DNA of 64,000 bases. It comes from Ochotona curzoniae. Lineage: Eukaryota; Chordata; Mammalia; Lagomorpha; Ochotonidae. Position 1 is the stretch's first letter; each line of letters opens with the position of its first letter. Position numbers and translations under genes: made by a program. The notes under the pieces were generated by a model. That model worked only from the letters and a program-made list of their open reading frames with translations, searched no databases and had not been told where the DNA came from. The stretch spans positions 8,122,001 through 8,186,000 of the forward strand of contig NW_024465751.1 in assembly GCF_017591425.1 (NCBI RefSeq), read 5' to 3'. Below, piece by piece: positions 1-11,586 of the stretch.

Positions 1-254
1 TTAATGGCTTCATGCTTTGCACTGAATTGTTTTCGTGATAAAGGGAGAGGGGAAAATACTCTTTCTAGTAGCAAATGATGCATGCTACCTAGTGAAAAAA
101 AATGGCTTTTATTTCTGAGGACAAATTTCAAACACTTCAAGAAAATTTGAGCTGTAGAGACAGGCTCCATTTGATCCTTGTGTCCATTCATTCCCCAATG
201 ATACCCCAAGACACAAGAATTGGAACCCTCCTACATCAAAAGACACTAAGTATA

Positions 255-930
255 TGAGTTTACCATGGCTGCCATATCAAAATGCAATAGATTGAACAGC
301 TTGAACAATAGTAATTTATTTTCTCCCACTTCTGGAAACAAGAGGTCCAACATCACATCACATCACAGGCAGAGCTGATTCCTTCTGAGGCCCTCTCCTC
401 AGCCTGCTTATGCCTTTCTCTTCCCTGTCTTCCCTTGAAGGCAACTGTGTCCAAACTTCTTCTGACTTCTTGCAAGGACACCACACATACTAAATCTTAA
501 TGACTACATTTAACTTAATTAGTTCAAAGGTCTTTAAACAGGCCCGGCACAACATCTCAGCGGCTAGATACTCAGCTTACACAAGCCAGGATTCCACGAG
601 AGCCAGTTCTTGTCCTGGCTACCTCACTTCCCATCCAGCTCTCTGCTTGTGGCCCAAAGCCTTGGAACCCAGCATCTCCATGGGAGACCCAGAACAAGCG
701 CCTGGCTCCTGGCTTTGGATTAACTCAGCTCTGGCCATTGTGGCTATTTGGGGAATAAACCAGTGATGGAAGATCTTTCTCTTTGTTTCTCCTTCTCTCT
801 ATAAATCTCATTTGCCTTTCCAATAACAATAAATCTTTTTTTCTTTTTTTTTTTTTAAAGAAATAAGGTCTTTCAAACAGTGTCTCCAAAAACATTCAAT
901 CTTAAGATACCAGGAGAGTTAGTACATAAA
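255..930 (-). mobile_element. MLT1-like LTR, reverse orientation, split by a CSINE
   Basis: Text such as CATGGCTGCCATATCAAAAT, AATTTATTTTCTCCCACTTC, TTCTTCTGACTTCTTGCAAG and, after the SINE, ATAAGGTCTTTCAAACAGTG follows the reverse complement of the ancient mammalian MLT1 (MaLR) LTR consensus as I remember it. The CSINE at 542-862 interrupts it. The family name is from memory and the element is heavily diverged. Confidence 0.6.
542..862 (+). mobile_element. CSINE (young type) with target-site duplication
   Basis: This is a full-length lagomorph SINE with a tRNA-derived head (GGCCCGGCAC), the core CTCTGCTTGTGG, GGGAGACCCAGAACAAGCGC and GGAAGATCTTTCTC, and the tail CCAATAACAATAAATC plus poly-T/A. 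Near-identical flanks AAGGTCTTTAAACAG (about 528-542) and AAGGTCTTTCAAACAG (865-880) are its target-site duplication. Confidence 0.9.
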
Positions 931-1051
931 TGAAATACAATGAGACCATATATTAATGTAAATCAGAATTCCTAAGGTGTCCAAAATTATTCATCTTTAC
1001 ACCATTATAAATTAAATATGAGAGAAGCTATTAAGAAGATAAAACAGAAGA

Positions 1052-1375
1052 GGTGTTGAGGTACAGCAGGATAACTCTAAGCTACCACTTGCATCCCACA
1101 TGGGAATGCTTACTCATTTCCGGGACCTTTAAGCTTCTCTAATCCAGGATCCTGATATTGTACACTGGGAAGCAATGGACAGTGATCCAGGAACTTGGCT
1201 CTCTGTCACACATGTGAAGACACAGCTGGTGTTCATGCTTGCTGATCTGGGCTTTGCTCAACCCTAACTATTGCAGACGCTGAGGACATGAACCAGCAGG
1301 CACAAGATCTCATTCTCCTTTTACTTCCCTTCCTCTGTAACTCTACCTTTCAAATAAATACATCCTTTTTCTTTT
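1052..1375 (+). mobile_element. CSINE (old, diverged)
   Basis: The CSINE landmarks are present but eroded: CATCCCACATGGGAATGC, CACTGGGAAGCAATGGACAG, AACTATTGCAGACGCTGAGG and TTTCAAATAAATACATCC. Confidence 0.75.
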
Positions 1376-1678
1376 CTATGAAAAAAGAAGTAAACAGCAG
1401 ACACCATACTTGCATAATAAATGTCAGAGAGTAAGTCAGATTTTTCTGTACCACCACTTGTTCATTCAATATTCAGTGAGTGTTCCTCTACTTGCTAAAA
1501 TCACCATGGCTAAAAGAAGACCAGAGAAGTTCACGGGCACCACAGTTTAGGAGATACAGTTTAGGGAAGAGAAAGCCAATTTAATAAACAGTGGACTAAA
1601 ATGTTAAAAGATTAAAAAACAAAACCCTTACCTTGTAATTCTATTTTTCATGAACTTATCTCTTTGTTTGTTTTCTAT

Positions 1679-2010
1679 AGGTCTTACTTATTTGAAAGTC
1701 AGAGTTACAGAGAAAGGGAAAGACAGAGAGACTGTGTGAGTAATGGATAGACGGACAGTTCTTTCACTCACTGGCTTACTCCCCAAATGGCCACAATGGC
1801 CAAGGCTGAGCCAGGCCAAAGCCAGCAGCCAGGGTACTACTGGGTCTCCCATGTGAGTGTATGGAACCAAGCAAGCACTTGAGACATCTCCCACTGCTTT
1901 TCCCAGGAGTATTAACAGGGGAGCTGGGTTGGAAGTGAAGCTGCCAGGACTCAGAGCAGCATCCATATGGAATGCCAGTGCTGCAGCTTTATCTGCTATG
2001 CCACAAGGTC
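1679..2010 (-). mobile_element. CSINE, reverse orientation
   Basis: It starts with TTATTTGAAAGTCAGAGTTA, passes CCCAAATGGCCACAATGGCC and GGTCTCCCATGTGAGTG, and ends near TGCTATGCCACAAGGTC. This is the reverse complement of a CSINE. Confidence 0.85.
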
Positions 2011-2369
2011 AGTCATGACAACAAAAGATTTTAAGGAATAAGGTAATTAGTATCATGAGAAGGGTATAAAAAGGGTATAAAAAGATGGTTACTCTAGTTA
2101 AGTCAATGAGACCACACAACAGACAGAAGGGGGGAGTTAATCTATATGTTAATTAATGGCAAAGAGGCTGGGGACTTGGCCAGACAGTATTTGTCTCAGT
2201 GTTACTGTAAGGAATCAATGTATTAAAGCAATGAAGCACATAGTCACCTGACACAGTACTCAGTAACAAGTAGAGCCACTCAAACACCCCCAGGGTGGCT
2301 AGATATGAAACTCTGTGGCTCAGCAACAAAAGAACACCCAGAGGAGGGAATCAGTGTATGGACTTTAAT

Positions 2370-2660
2370 GAAAATGGATGGGATCATCAAAAAGACTGAG
2401 AAAATAGATAACAAAAGGGGGGGCAGTACTGGGAAGGAACAACACAGAATTCTGGAATACCACATTAAAGGGGCAGTTAAAATGTCTACAAAGAAGCAGT
2501 ACAAGAGTTAAGAAGATATTCTACATGTCCAAAAATATGTAGGAAGTAACACTAAAATTTGTCAAATGCTGCAGAGAAGCCAAGCTAAATAAGGATTAAT
2601 AAGTGTCCATTAAGGTCAGCTTGCGTCACTAGTGACTCCAGAGAACAGAGATGTGCACAA
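2370..2660 (+). repeat. Ancient mammalian interspersed repeat remnant (family unassigned)
   Basis: AAATTTGTCAAATGCTGCAG and the following AGCCAAG...AAGGTCAG phrases resemble a widespread ancient repeat in which 'TGTCAAATGCTGCTGAGAGG' is a recurrent phrase. A larger piece in the same orientation lies at 8748-10150. I could not settle the family (L2-like or another ancient class). Confidence 0.4.
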
Positions 2661-3460
2661 AGGCTGACTGCAAGCATCCAGATCTTTATTTAAAGAACTG
2701 TTGCAGAAAGATGGAGCAGCAATGGAAGGAAACACTAAATCTCCCACAGTTTCACACACTACTCAAGGACCTGCTCTGGTTTAGCTCAAGGTCACTTATG
2801 AATAATCAATCACATTTAAATGGAACCCAACACTCCTACAACGCAGCTTTTCTGTGTCAGCAAGCGGATGGGAAGCAAGGCAAGCCATGAGCTAAAGGTG
2901 GCACTAGTTCTCACACAGACTAAAACTAGAGATTACTCTCACCATGCTTTACCACAAACATTAAATACATTTATCTGATGATAATATACTTCAATTCTTT
3001 CAAACAATATTATATGTATATGTGATTACTCAAAGTGTGTCATTTTATTGCTACAGGGCAAAGTCAAGATCTCCTCCAATTACCATTATTGCCTTACAGC
3101 TTTCATTTCACTGGAAGAGATCACAGGAGCTAGGGATATTAATGGGCTGAGTCATCCACACACTTTTTGAATCATGTGAGAATTTCGTGTAAAATTAGTC
3201 ATTCCTATAACTGAATCAAGACTCAGAAGGAGTTACTTGCTCCAAAATAGTCACTGTTAGATGTTTGGCTCTCAAAATAACACAAACCCAGTGATTTACA
3301 TTTTAGAGAAGTGACACCCTTTAGAGGTTTATTACAGACACTTGCTAGAGGTAAGTGATTTGCACACTATTTATTCCACATTCTAATTCATAGCTCGATC
3401 TACAAGGTATGGGAGTTGCTTTGAAGCTGGAATTCTTAGGGAACTGCCTCAACTGGTGCT
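2661..3460. other. Intronic sequence, nothing recognised
   Basis: AT-rich sequence. A short open frame at 2651-2890 shows no recognisable domain or splice context. No repeat family was identified. Confidence 0.5.
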
Positions 3461-3461
3461 A

Positions 3462-3540
3462 CAATATTCATTCAATAAATATTTACTAAGTCCCAGTTGG
3501 GTACTAGATATTACATTAAGCACTGAGACATTTATAGAAG
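3462..3540 (+). repeat. L2-like remnant
   Basis: The phrase ATTCATTCAATAAATATTTA followed by a GGGTACTAGATATTACATT-type segment is the familiar end of an ancient L2-type repeat. Confidence 0.45.
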
Positions 3541-3800
3541 CTGGCCCACCAATTATGACATACTACCAGCCCAACTAGTCATGTACCCTGTGGCAAATTT
3601 ATATAGATTAACACTGCCTCTATCTTTATATGCTCATATAGCAATCAAAAAAGCTTGGTAAAATTTTTATTAAAAGGCATGTCCTGGCTGAGAATCATTA
3701 TGCTTTCACTGCACATAACCTAACTGCAAATATATAGAAGAACAAACTGTATTTTCTACGGGGCTTACTATATAGTTCTGCTTGAAAGAAAAAATATCAG

Positions 3801-4137
3801 GGTAGGCATGGAATGGTGGTTAAGATATCACTTGGCGATGCCCTCATCTCACACAGGAGCGCATATGTTCAAGTACTAGGTCTGCTCCCAAGGAACAGGT
3901 TTCTGTTGAGGTGAACTTTGGGAGGCAGCACATAAGGCTCAAGTGCTTGAGTCCCTGCCACTCACTGGGAGATCCAGATAGAGTTCTAGGCTCCTGCAGT
4001 CAGCCTGGTCCAGTCTTGGCTGTTGCAGATAATTGAAGAATCAATCAGTGGGTAGAAAACCTATATCTATCTCTACCATTTAACTAAACAAAATGAAACA
4101 CACACACACACACACATACACACACACACACACACAC
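3801..4137 (+). mobile_element. CSINE ending in a (CA)n tail
   Basis: It has the CSINE head (GCATGGAATGGTGGTTAAG) and core (GGCTCAAGTGCTTGAGTCCC), then a tail replaced by a (CA)n tract at 4098-4137 with one TA interruption. Microsatellite growth from SINE tails is common. Confidence 0.8.
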
Positions 4138-4139
4138 GA

Positions 4140-4870
4140 CGGCGACCAGCACGGATTACACCTCTTCATGTCCTGCCAGTTTCTATTGCCATTGCACAAC
4201 CTACAACGAACTCTTCTGGACCAACTTATTTGTAGTTGAGTGAGTTTCAAAGCCCCATTATTAAACATGGGTTTGACTTCTAACAGAAGACTTAAGAGAA
4301 ACACTTCCTTGTTGAACATTATGACACATCAAATGGACTTCATAGTTTGCCAAGGTGTTGTAACACACTATTATTGAGCAGTAGCCAACCAGACATGGAA
4401 ACACCTTTTCCCCTTAGAGCTTTTCAAAAAAACCTTGAAAATGAATAAGCCAAATAATGGTCTCACCCACCTTCCTGTTGCCCTTGATTCTTATCACCCT
4501 AATTAACTATGTAAAAGTCATCAAAAAATAAATTAATTTGGAGTAAAAAAGAAGGTAATAGGAAATAACATGAGAAATAAAGAAATAACACCCTCCAAAA
4601 AAGAAAAAAATGAAAATGAATAAGCCTGAGCATGTGCTAAAGTTCTACTGTTCTAGTTCTGACGGGCCAGTGCTATTAGAACAGTTGTCCAACAGAGGGC
4701 AGCTGAATGAGGCAACCTGCTATCTATGTGCATGTTACTTAAAATGTGTACTGTTGAAAACTACTCCAAATATTTCTCATGACACCACGCCCTTTAGAAG
4801 ATTATGATCAACAGGAATCACTTCTTTACACAGAATATAGCATTAGGTTTCCCATATTAGGAGAGACAAA
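4140..4870. other. Intronic sequence; one CTCF-like motif
   Basis: Mostly AT-rich with no recognised repeat. CCAACAGAGGGCAG at 4689-4702 fits the CTCF core CCASYAGRKGGCRS at 13 of 14 positions. Occupancy cannot be judged from sequence. Confidence 0.35.
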
Positions 4871-4879
4871 AACAAAATA

Positions 4880-5206
4880 CAGGGCACAGTACAATGGCTC
4901 AGTGGCTAATTCCTCACCTTGCAAGTGCCAGGATCCCATATGGATACTGGTTTGTATTAGGCCTGCTCCACTTCCCATCCAGCTCCCTGCCTGTGGCATG
5001 AGAAAGCAGTAGAGGGTGGTCCAAAGCCTTAGGACCCTGCACCTGCATGGAAGGCCCAGAAGAAGTTCCTGGCTACTACAAACCAGCTCAGCTCTGGCCA
5101 CTGCAGCCACGGGGGAGTGAACCAGCGGATGGAAGATCTTTCTGCATCTCCTTCTCTATATATAAATTTGTCTTTCCAATAAAAATTTTTCTAAAATTTT
5201 TAAAAA
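4880..5206 (+). mobile_element. CSINE (young type)
   Basis: Nearly complete, with CAGTGGCTAATTCCTCACC, GGATCCCATATGG, CTCCCTGCCTGTGGC, AGCAGTAGAGGGTGGTCC and GATGGAAGATCTTTCTGC, then the tail CCAATAAAAATTTTTC. Confidence 0.9.
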
Positions 5207-5244
5207 GTACAAATTTTGTCTTTCTGGGGTTTTACTGTTGTTGT

Positions 5245-5530
5245 TTTAATCTGGCAAAATTCACAGAAACAAACACTACTCACTCATCTATTCATCCACT
5301 CAATAAATTACTGAATATTTACCACACAAAGGCACTTTGTGAGCCATTGCAGATGAGACAGTAAATAGAATAAGGTGGTCCTGTTATTCTCATGTGGGGT
5401 TAGGATCTAGTAGGAAAAATAAATATTAAAATATTTAAACTAATAGATGATCACTAACTAGGGTATATGCTGTTAACACAATGTATAAGATGCTAGGAGG
5501 GCACACACCAACATAAATACTGAGAGACCA
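5245..5530 (+). repeat. L2-like remnant
   Basis: ATTCATCCACTCAATAAATT, then GGCACTTTGTGAGCCATTGC and GATGAGACAGTAAATAGAAT, follow the order of the L2-type text 'tattgagcacctactatgt...ggatacagtagtgaac'. It is strongly diverged. Confidence 0.5.
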
Positions 5531-5539
5531 TTTCCGAGG

Positions 5540-6540
5540 CATTGTTTCTAAGTGTTCAATTTAAACAGAAGTCATTTTAAGGACGAGGTGAATTGAGAAT
5601 TATTCAAATATCCTGGATTTGTATAGTACCTTTTATCTGAGTGGTTCAAAGCTTTATATACAAAAGTAGTACTATTTAAATATCAGAGATATGAAGACTG
5701 TACAGCTCATACAGAAGTGTTTTGCCCAAGATCATGGTCAGTGACAGTTTTAGCATGCTCAAATCCCACTTAAATATTTTTGTTTTGCATACGTCACCAT
5801 GAAATAACTCAGAGTAAATTGATATACCCATAGCAATTCTTACAAAAAACACATTATTTCAGGCATTTAGCTTAACTTTCGGTGGTCATTTGGTAATTCT
5901 AATATGAAAAACACTAATGCTAAAATAGAAAATGTTGTCCACCATATGCTTCTGCTATCTATGTCTCCAGATTTTACAAAGAGAAAATAGCATGGGTCGG
6001 TGCCACTAGGATTTACTGGTCTTACATTGTATCCTACCCTCCAGAGAACTAAAACCATCTGCTGAAGATTTGGTTTCAAGGATGCCTTAAGATGGTTAGG
6101 CAATGTCCCATAGGATGCTTAGAAGTGATCATTATATCACATTGTTTCTCCCATACTCATAATGTAAGAGCCCAGAAACCATGGGACAAAAGCAGAATTA
6201 ATTACACATCTTCTCCTCCCCCTCATCATACATAATGAACAACTTGCAAACCCCCCCTTCTCCCCGCCCAACCCCCCGCTCCCTCCCATCATTGTAGCTC
6301 TGGTTATGCTGGTTTAAGAGTCTCAGGACCCAAGAGAATAATGGCCTCACCACAGGGCTCAACAATGCCACCACTCATAAGGAGATTCACTTTGTGACCT
6401 AGCAATTCTCTGAGGAACTCCTAACACCAAACAGAAAGACAAAAAGCAAGGTTATAAAGTTGACTGGAGTAATCTTGAATCTTGGTAATCAAGGAGAAAT
6501 AGGATTGCTGCTAGCCTGTGAAAAAAGAAAGAAGTTATGT
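5540..6540. other. Intronic sequence with a C-rich tract
   Basis: No gene was seen, and a MIR trace near 5620-5750 is possible. The C-rich tract at 6251-6292 gives at least five G-runs on the minus strand and could form a G-quadruplex there. Confidence 0.4.
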
Positions 6541-6583
6541 TTGGAACCAGCAACACCACTTGGTGTTGCCACATTGGAAGGTT

Positions 6584-6606
6584 AAAAAAAAAAAAAAAAA
6601 AAAAAA
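6584..6606 (+). repeat. Poly(A) tract, 23 bp
   Basis: An uninterrupted A run. The element it might belong to was not recognised, and no target-site duplication was found. Confidence 0.9.
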
Positions 6607-6979
6607 GGAAGACAGAAAGACCTCCCAATAAGCAAAACCACCAAAAACTCAGCCTCTGGGAAACAAGTCCAGGTTCTAAACGTGGAAAAAACCTACAATC
6701 TGTTTAAAGTTGACTGAGGGCCAAAAAATCTAGAATGGGTAGTGGAGAAAGCAATTAAAAATATCAAGTAGAATTTGTTGCATAAATTTAAGTTTAAAAG
6801 AAAAGTATATCTAGAGGTTGAACAGCCATGTTCACCTGTCTATAACATTTTCAACACTTTTCCTAAATTTGGGGAATTTATCAGCTTGGGAGTAATACTT
6901 AACTGCGGTAAGGACCAGAAATTCACTTTCTTGGTCATCCTTGCACCAAGAAAAAAGACCTATTACCTCAAGGCTCATG

Positions 6980-7250
6980 ATGTTGTGTCATGCATTAAAG
7001 CTCTGCTTAAAATGCTGGCATCCCATATAGACACTGGTTTAAGTCCCAGATGCTCAGATCTAGCTCCCTGCTAATGGCCTATAAACGTAGCAGAAGGTGA
7101 ACAAGTACTTGGGTCCCTGAACCCATGCAGGAGACCCAGATGAAGCTCCTAGCTCTTGGTCCAGCCCTAGCCACTGAGGCCATTTGGGGAGTAAACTAAC
7201 AGATACAAGACCTGTCTGTTTCTCCCTCTCTCACATCAATAAGATAAACC
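6980..7250 (+). mobile_element. CSINE (old)
   Basis: GCATCCCATATAGACACTGG, TCTAGCTCCCTGCTAATGGC, GGAGACCCAGATGAAGCTCC and CCATTTGGGGAGTAAACTAA are in CSINE order. The 5' head is degraded. Confidence 0.8.
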
Positions 7251-7384
7251 TAGGGAGAAGAAAAAAGTAGCAACCTGTCATCCTGATACTGCCTGTGGGA
7301 CGTCAGCTCTTGAGAATGACATAAAGTACAGGGCAGAAAGTGCCAACACAGTCTCTGGAACAAGATCATCTAGAGATATAATCT

Positions 7385-7560
7385 TCAAGTTTTGCAATTG
7401 CTGCCTTGCAGTGCCTGGAATCCTGGGCAAATAATTCTTAGAAAACCAGTTTCCTCATCTTATAAGTCTACTTAACTAAGGGGTTGTTATGAATATTAAT
7501 CGAGTTAATATATGTAAAGAATGTGGGGTTTGAAATACAGTACGGTAGGCACTATCTACA
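7385..7560 (-). repeat. MIR remnant, reverse orientation
   Basis: CAGTTTCCTCATCTTATAAG, GGGGTTGTTATGAATATTAA and GAGTTAATATATGTAAAGAA follow the reverse complement of the mammalian-wide MIR SINE. Confidence 0.7.
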
Positions 7561-8520
7561 ATGTAGTCATTTGAATCTAAACTAATGAACATTAAACAAA
7601 ACAAAAAATGGCATTCCTCAGTGACAGCGCCATATTTCAAGTGTGCAGCAGCCGTAAGTGGCCAGTGACGATCACTGTACACTGCACATACAGAGCATCA
7701 CTGCAGGAAGTTCCACAAAGTGTTGACTTGGAAAATACTTTCTGAGACTCGGTAAGCATTCAAATGCTAACCACCATTATCACTGTTGATATTCTTTGGA
7801 CCATAGTGTTATCATTACGATAATAAGCAAGTGTAAGATGCAATGTAACATATTTGGTGGAGGAACTAGAAAAATAAAAATAATCCATGGTAGTCTTCCC
7901 TAATCCATTTGGCATACACTGTAAGCCCTTTGTGGATGTTGGAGACTGCAGATGGAAATGAAGATTATGTTTTTCTATATACATATAACTATGATAAAGT
8001 ATAATTTATTAAATAGGCATAAAAAAGTACTCATTTATAAAAAATGGACACATAAAAAATAATAAATGTAATCTCTCTCTCTCTTTCTTAAAATAGCTCA
8101 TTGTATTTTTACTTTTTAACTTTAAGGAGCATTTTACAACTTCTCTTTGTCATATGTAAAATGCCAGCAACCCTACTCTTGTCCTGTGGGTCCATTTTTA
8201 ATTTGAACATCACTACTGTGATACCATGACAGTTGATCTGATAACTGAGACGACTGCTACATAAGTAACGGGCAGGCAATGTATAAAGAGGGAATATGCT
8301 GGACAAGAGGATGACTCACATCCCAGGAGAAGTAAAAGCAGCTGGTGCAACATTTCATCACACCACTCAAGCATACAATTCAAATTTTATCAACTGTTTA
8401 TTTTTGGAATTTTCCATTTAATATTGTCAGATCACAGTCAGGTAGTTAAAACTGCAGAAAAGCAAAATAATGGATAAGGAGGGATGAGTTATTGGGAAAC
8501 ACATTCTGATAAGAACTGGT
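7561..8520. other. Intronic sequence, nothing recognised
   Basis: AT-rich, with no repeat family, exon or RNA gene that I can support. Confidence 0.5.
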
Positions 8521-8521
8521 A

Positions 8522-8725
8522 GTAACAGTGGCAGCTGCTGCTCTCTATTATTATTAGCAAGGCACAGAGCTAAGCACCTCACATGGGTTATCTCATTCCA
8601 TTCTCCCAAACAACATAAGAATAAATTATTCCTTTTATATTTCTGGTGAAAAAACTAAGGCTAGGAAGTGGTGTTAGTGACCAAAAAGCACAGTGTTGGA
8701 GCTGGGACTCACAGCATTAGCAGAT
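8522..8725 (+). repeat. MIR remnant
   Basis: GCACAGAGCTAAGCACCTCA, GGGTTATCTCATTCCATTCT, AAAAAACTAAGGCTAGGAAG and GGAGCTGGGACTCACAGC follow the MIR core order. Confidence 0.7.
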
Positions 8726-8747
8726 TTTGCTCTAGACTTCCCCAATT

Positions 8748-10150
8748 GTTTAACTGAAAGCCTACTAGGGACCACATCAGCTCTATATGCTGTGGATACA
8801 GTAGTAAACACAAGAGACCAAGCCAATATTCTTGTCTAGTTTGCATTTTAGTTGAGCAGAAAAAAATACAGAGCTATAATAAGAAAATAGCCAGAGAGCA
8901 AAAAGTTCTTTGGAGAAAAACACACAGTGTGGGAAAGAATGAACTATTATGCGATGGACAGTCAAAGCAGGCTTTACTGAAAAGATGACTTCTCAATAGA
9001 GACAATGAGAAAGAAAATAAGGGTTAGGGAGTCAGAGATGAAAGTTCAGGGGGAGATGCAGTCAGAAGTAAAGACAGAGTGGGACTGGGACAGAGACATG
9101 GAGGTTTCAGAGAGAGCAGAAAAGTTTTGAGTACAGGACAGAGAAAATCTGACCTTTTTTATTTTTAGAAAAATCATTACGGCTGTTGCGATTCTGAGAG
9201 GAGGGGCAGAACAAGAGACTAGATGCAAATAAGAACTCAGTAGGGTATTGTGACTGTGTAGAAGGAAGTGATGATGGCACAGATGGGGGTGAGGGCAGCA
9301 CAAACAGTGGGAGGTGGTCAGATTCTAAGTGTATTTTGCAGGTAAAAAGTAAAGTTTGTCAACTGCCAGGATGTGGGTCGTGAAAAAATTAAAGAACTAA
9401 GAACAACCGTGTTTTTAATGGGAAAGTCTGGAGGAACAGCTGGTTTTGAAGGGAAAAAAAAGTCAAGGAATTTAGTCTTGGAAGATTAAATGTGCAGTTC
9501 TTATGGGAATGAAACCAAGAAGAAATAAAAAGAGTACTGTTGTATATCTAAGAAATGGTTTTATAGAGAGAACTGGATTATGGTTACAATGCTACAAAAA
9601 TGATAAAGTAGACGGTGTTATGAGAACATATGAGAGTAATCCATTTGGTGAGCAGACACGCGATGATGTCAGGGATGGCTGTTAAAAGGGAACTAAACTC
9701 AGCTTGTGAAAGTACAAAAGAGCTAGCCCTTTAAAAGTGAGAACACTCACAGTAGACAGTATGCCAAGGCCAGAGGAAAAGTACACTGCAGAAACTGACA
9801 TGAAGAAAACAGTAAAAAGTGAGACCACAGAGATAAACAGGTGCATCCATCATGTAGAAGAGTTTGACCTAGTCCAAGGAATGCTAAGGAATAACTGAAG
9901 AAGGTAAAGTTACAGAATAGGAAAGCAAAACAAATTTCCAATGTGGAGACATTCCTTGGGCCACTAGATAGAAAACATAGTGGAAGAAAGCAACTGCATG
10001 CAGCAAACCTGGAGACTTAAGACTGTAACAACAGGGATGGGGAAGATAGATGATGTAATTTGAGAATCATTTAACCATAAAGACAGAAGGTGAGATATGA
10101 GGAACCAGGAGGGACAAGAACTACCACCCTCTTTGGATTGGAGAGGCAAA
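8748..10150 (+). repeat. Long ancient interspersed-repeat remnant
   Basis: It begins with an L2-like phrase (ATGCTGTGGATACAGTAGTA). It then runs through purine-rich text (CAGAGTGGGACTGGGACAG, AATCATTACGGCTGTTGCG, CAACTGCCAGGATGTGGGTC, AGTCAAGGAATTTAGTC) that tracks a long ancient mammalian repeat I remember but cannot name with certainty. Small open frames inside it have no recognisable product. Confidence 0.5.
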
Positions 10151-10275
10151 ATTTTACCCTGCTATGCTGAATTGAAGATGCCTGTAGTACATTCAAGGAG
10201 GTAAAATATATCCTTGAATTCATGTGCATGGTTCTCAAATGAGAAATCTGGAATGAAAATATTGACTTGGGACTT

Positions 10276-10610
10276 TATTTTTTAAAGATTTATTTTATTT
10301 TTATTGCAAAGTCAGATACACAGAGAGGAGGAGAGACAGAGAGGAAGCTCTTCCTTCCAATGGTTCACTCCCCAAATGAGCACAACAGTCAGTGCTGCGC
10401 CAATCCGAAGCCAGGAGCCAGGACCTTGCTCCAGGTATCCCACACGGTACAGTGTCCCAAGGCCCTGGGCTGTCCTCGACTGCTTTCCCAGGCCACAAAC
10501 AGGGAGCTGGATGGCAAGTGGAGCTGCCAGGATTAGAACCGGTGTCCATATGGGATCCCAGTGCACATTCAAGGCAAGGACTTTAGCTGCTGGGCCACAG
10601 TACCAGGCCA
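10276..10610 (-). mobile_element. CSINE (young type), reverse, with target-site duplication
   Basis: TTAAAGATTTATTTTATTTT, AAAGTCAGATACACAGAGAG, GCTTTCCCAGGCCACAAACA and CATATGGGATCCCAGTGC form an almost intact reverse CSINE. The flanks GACTTGGGACTT (10264-10275) and GACTTGGAACTT (10611-10622) are the target-site duplication. Overlapping open frames here are SINE-derived and not genes. Confidence 0.92.
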
Positions 10611-10642
10611 GACTTGGAACTTAGTAGCATTAACAGCAACGT

Positions 10643-10962
10643 AGGGGTTCAGTGCGATGACTCAAATGGCTAAATCCTTGCTTTCCATGTGCCACAATCC
10701 CATATGGTCACGTCTCTGCTGCTCCTCTTCCCATCAAGCTCTCTGCTTGTGGCCTGGTAAAGCAGTTGAGGGCAGCCCAAAGACTTGAGTCCCTGCACCA
10801 GCATAGGAGACCTCAAAGAAGCTCTTGGCTCTTGGCTTCAGATCAGCTCAGTTCCAGCTGATATAGCCACTCAGGGAGTGAAGCAGCAGATGGAAGATCT
10901 TTCTGTCTCTCCTCTCTGTAGATCTGCCTTTGTAATAAAAATAAATTAAAAAAATTTTTAAA
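10643..10962 (+). mobile_element. CSINE (young type)
   Basis: CAATCCCATATGGTCACG, CTCTCTGCTTGTGGCCTGG, AAAGCAGTTGAGGGCAGCCC, GATGGAAGATCTTTCTGTC and TAATAAAAATAAATTAAAA. It lies 20-30 bp from the preceding reverse copy. Confidence 0.9.
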
Positions 10963-11586
10963 GAGCAATTTAAGTTATGAGCATAGAAGTTATTTCACAG
11001 GAATGGTGAGAATCTTTCAAAACTCCATGGAAAATTCATATTGTGAAAAAAATTATGCACAGATTTAAAATTTTTTTTGCATCAATATAAACTTAATTCT
11101 ATTTTTCCATGAACTGTTTGAAGTACCTTCACATTATATGAAATGAGAAGAGTCAAATAATGAGTCGAAATATCAAAACTTAGCAAGGAGGAATCAACAG
11201 AAAGGGTAGATAGAATGGAGAAGTAAAAAGAGTTATGCTGACATGAATGTTAAATGCACAGAACAGCTGAGGAAGGAGAGAGCAGTTACCAAAAGTAAAG
11301 GGCTCAAACAAAAGAACAGGACAAGACCCTCTTGATTTGTGATGAGGATACAAGGTGACCTATAAAGCACTTTGCACTGTGTTAGACACAGTAAGCAGGA
11401 CAAAATGCCCTATTTTTTTTTAACATTATGTATGTATTTTATGTATATCAGAAAATCCAAAGAAATGAGTTAAAAGCATGAAACAAGATGGAGTGATAGT
11501 TTTTCAAAGTTTGGTATCCACCTCCACCCCAAAATCACTGTGGAAATTCTAACAGGAAAAGAAATGGTATTAAGAGGTAGGGCCTT

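Noticed and set aside
2064..2088. Two consecutive TATAAAAAG motifs resembling TATA boxes
   Set aside because: They are a short tandem duplication in AT-rich intron with no transcript or first exon next to them.
6550..6569. Short inverted repeat GCAACACCAC/TTGGTGTTGC
   Set aside because: A 20-bp near-perfect hairpin is expected by chance several times in 64 kb. No RNA family fits it.
10267..10624. Cluster of 64-106 aa frames on both strands
   Set aside because: All lie within one young CSINE. The same frames recur in other CSINE copies (37190-37514, 62323-62652).
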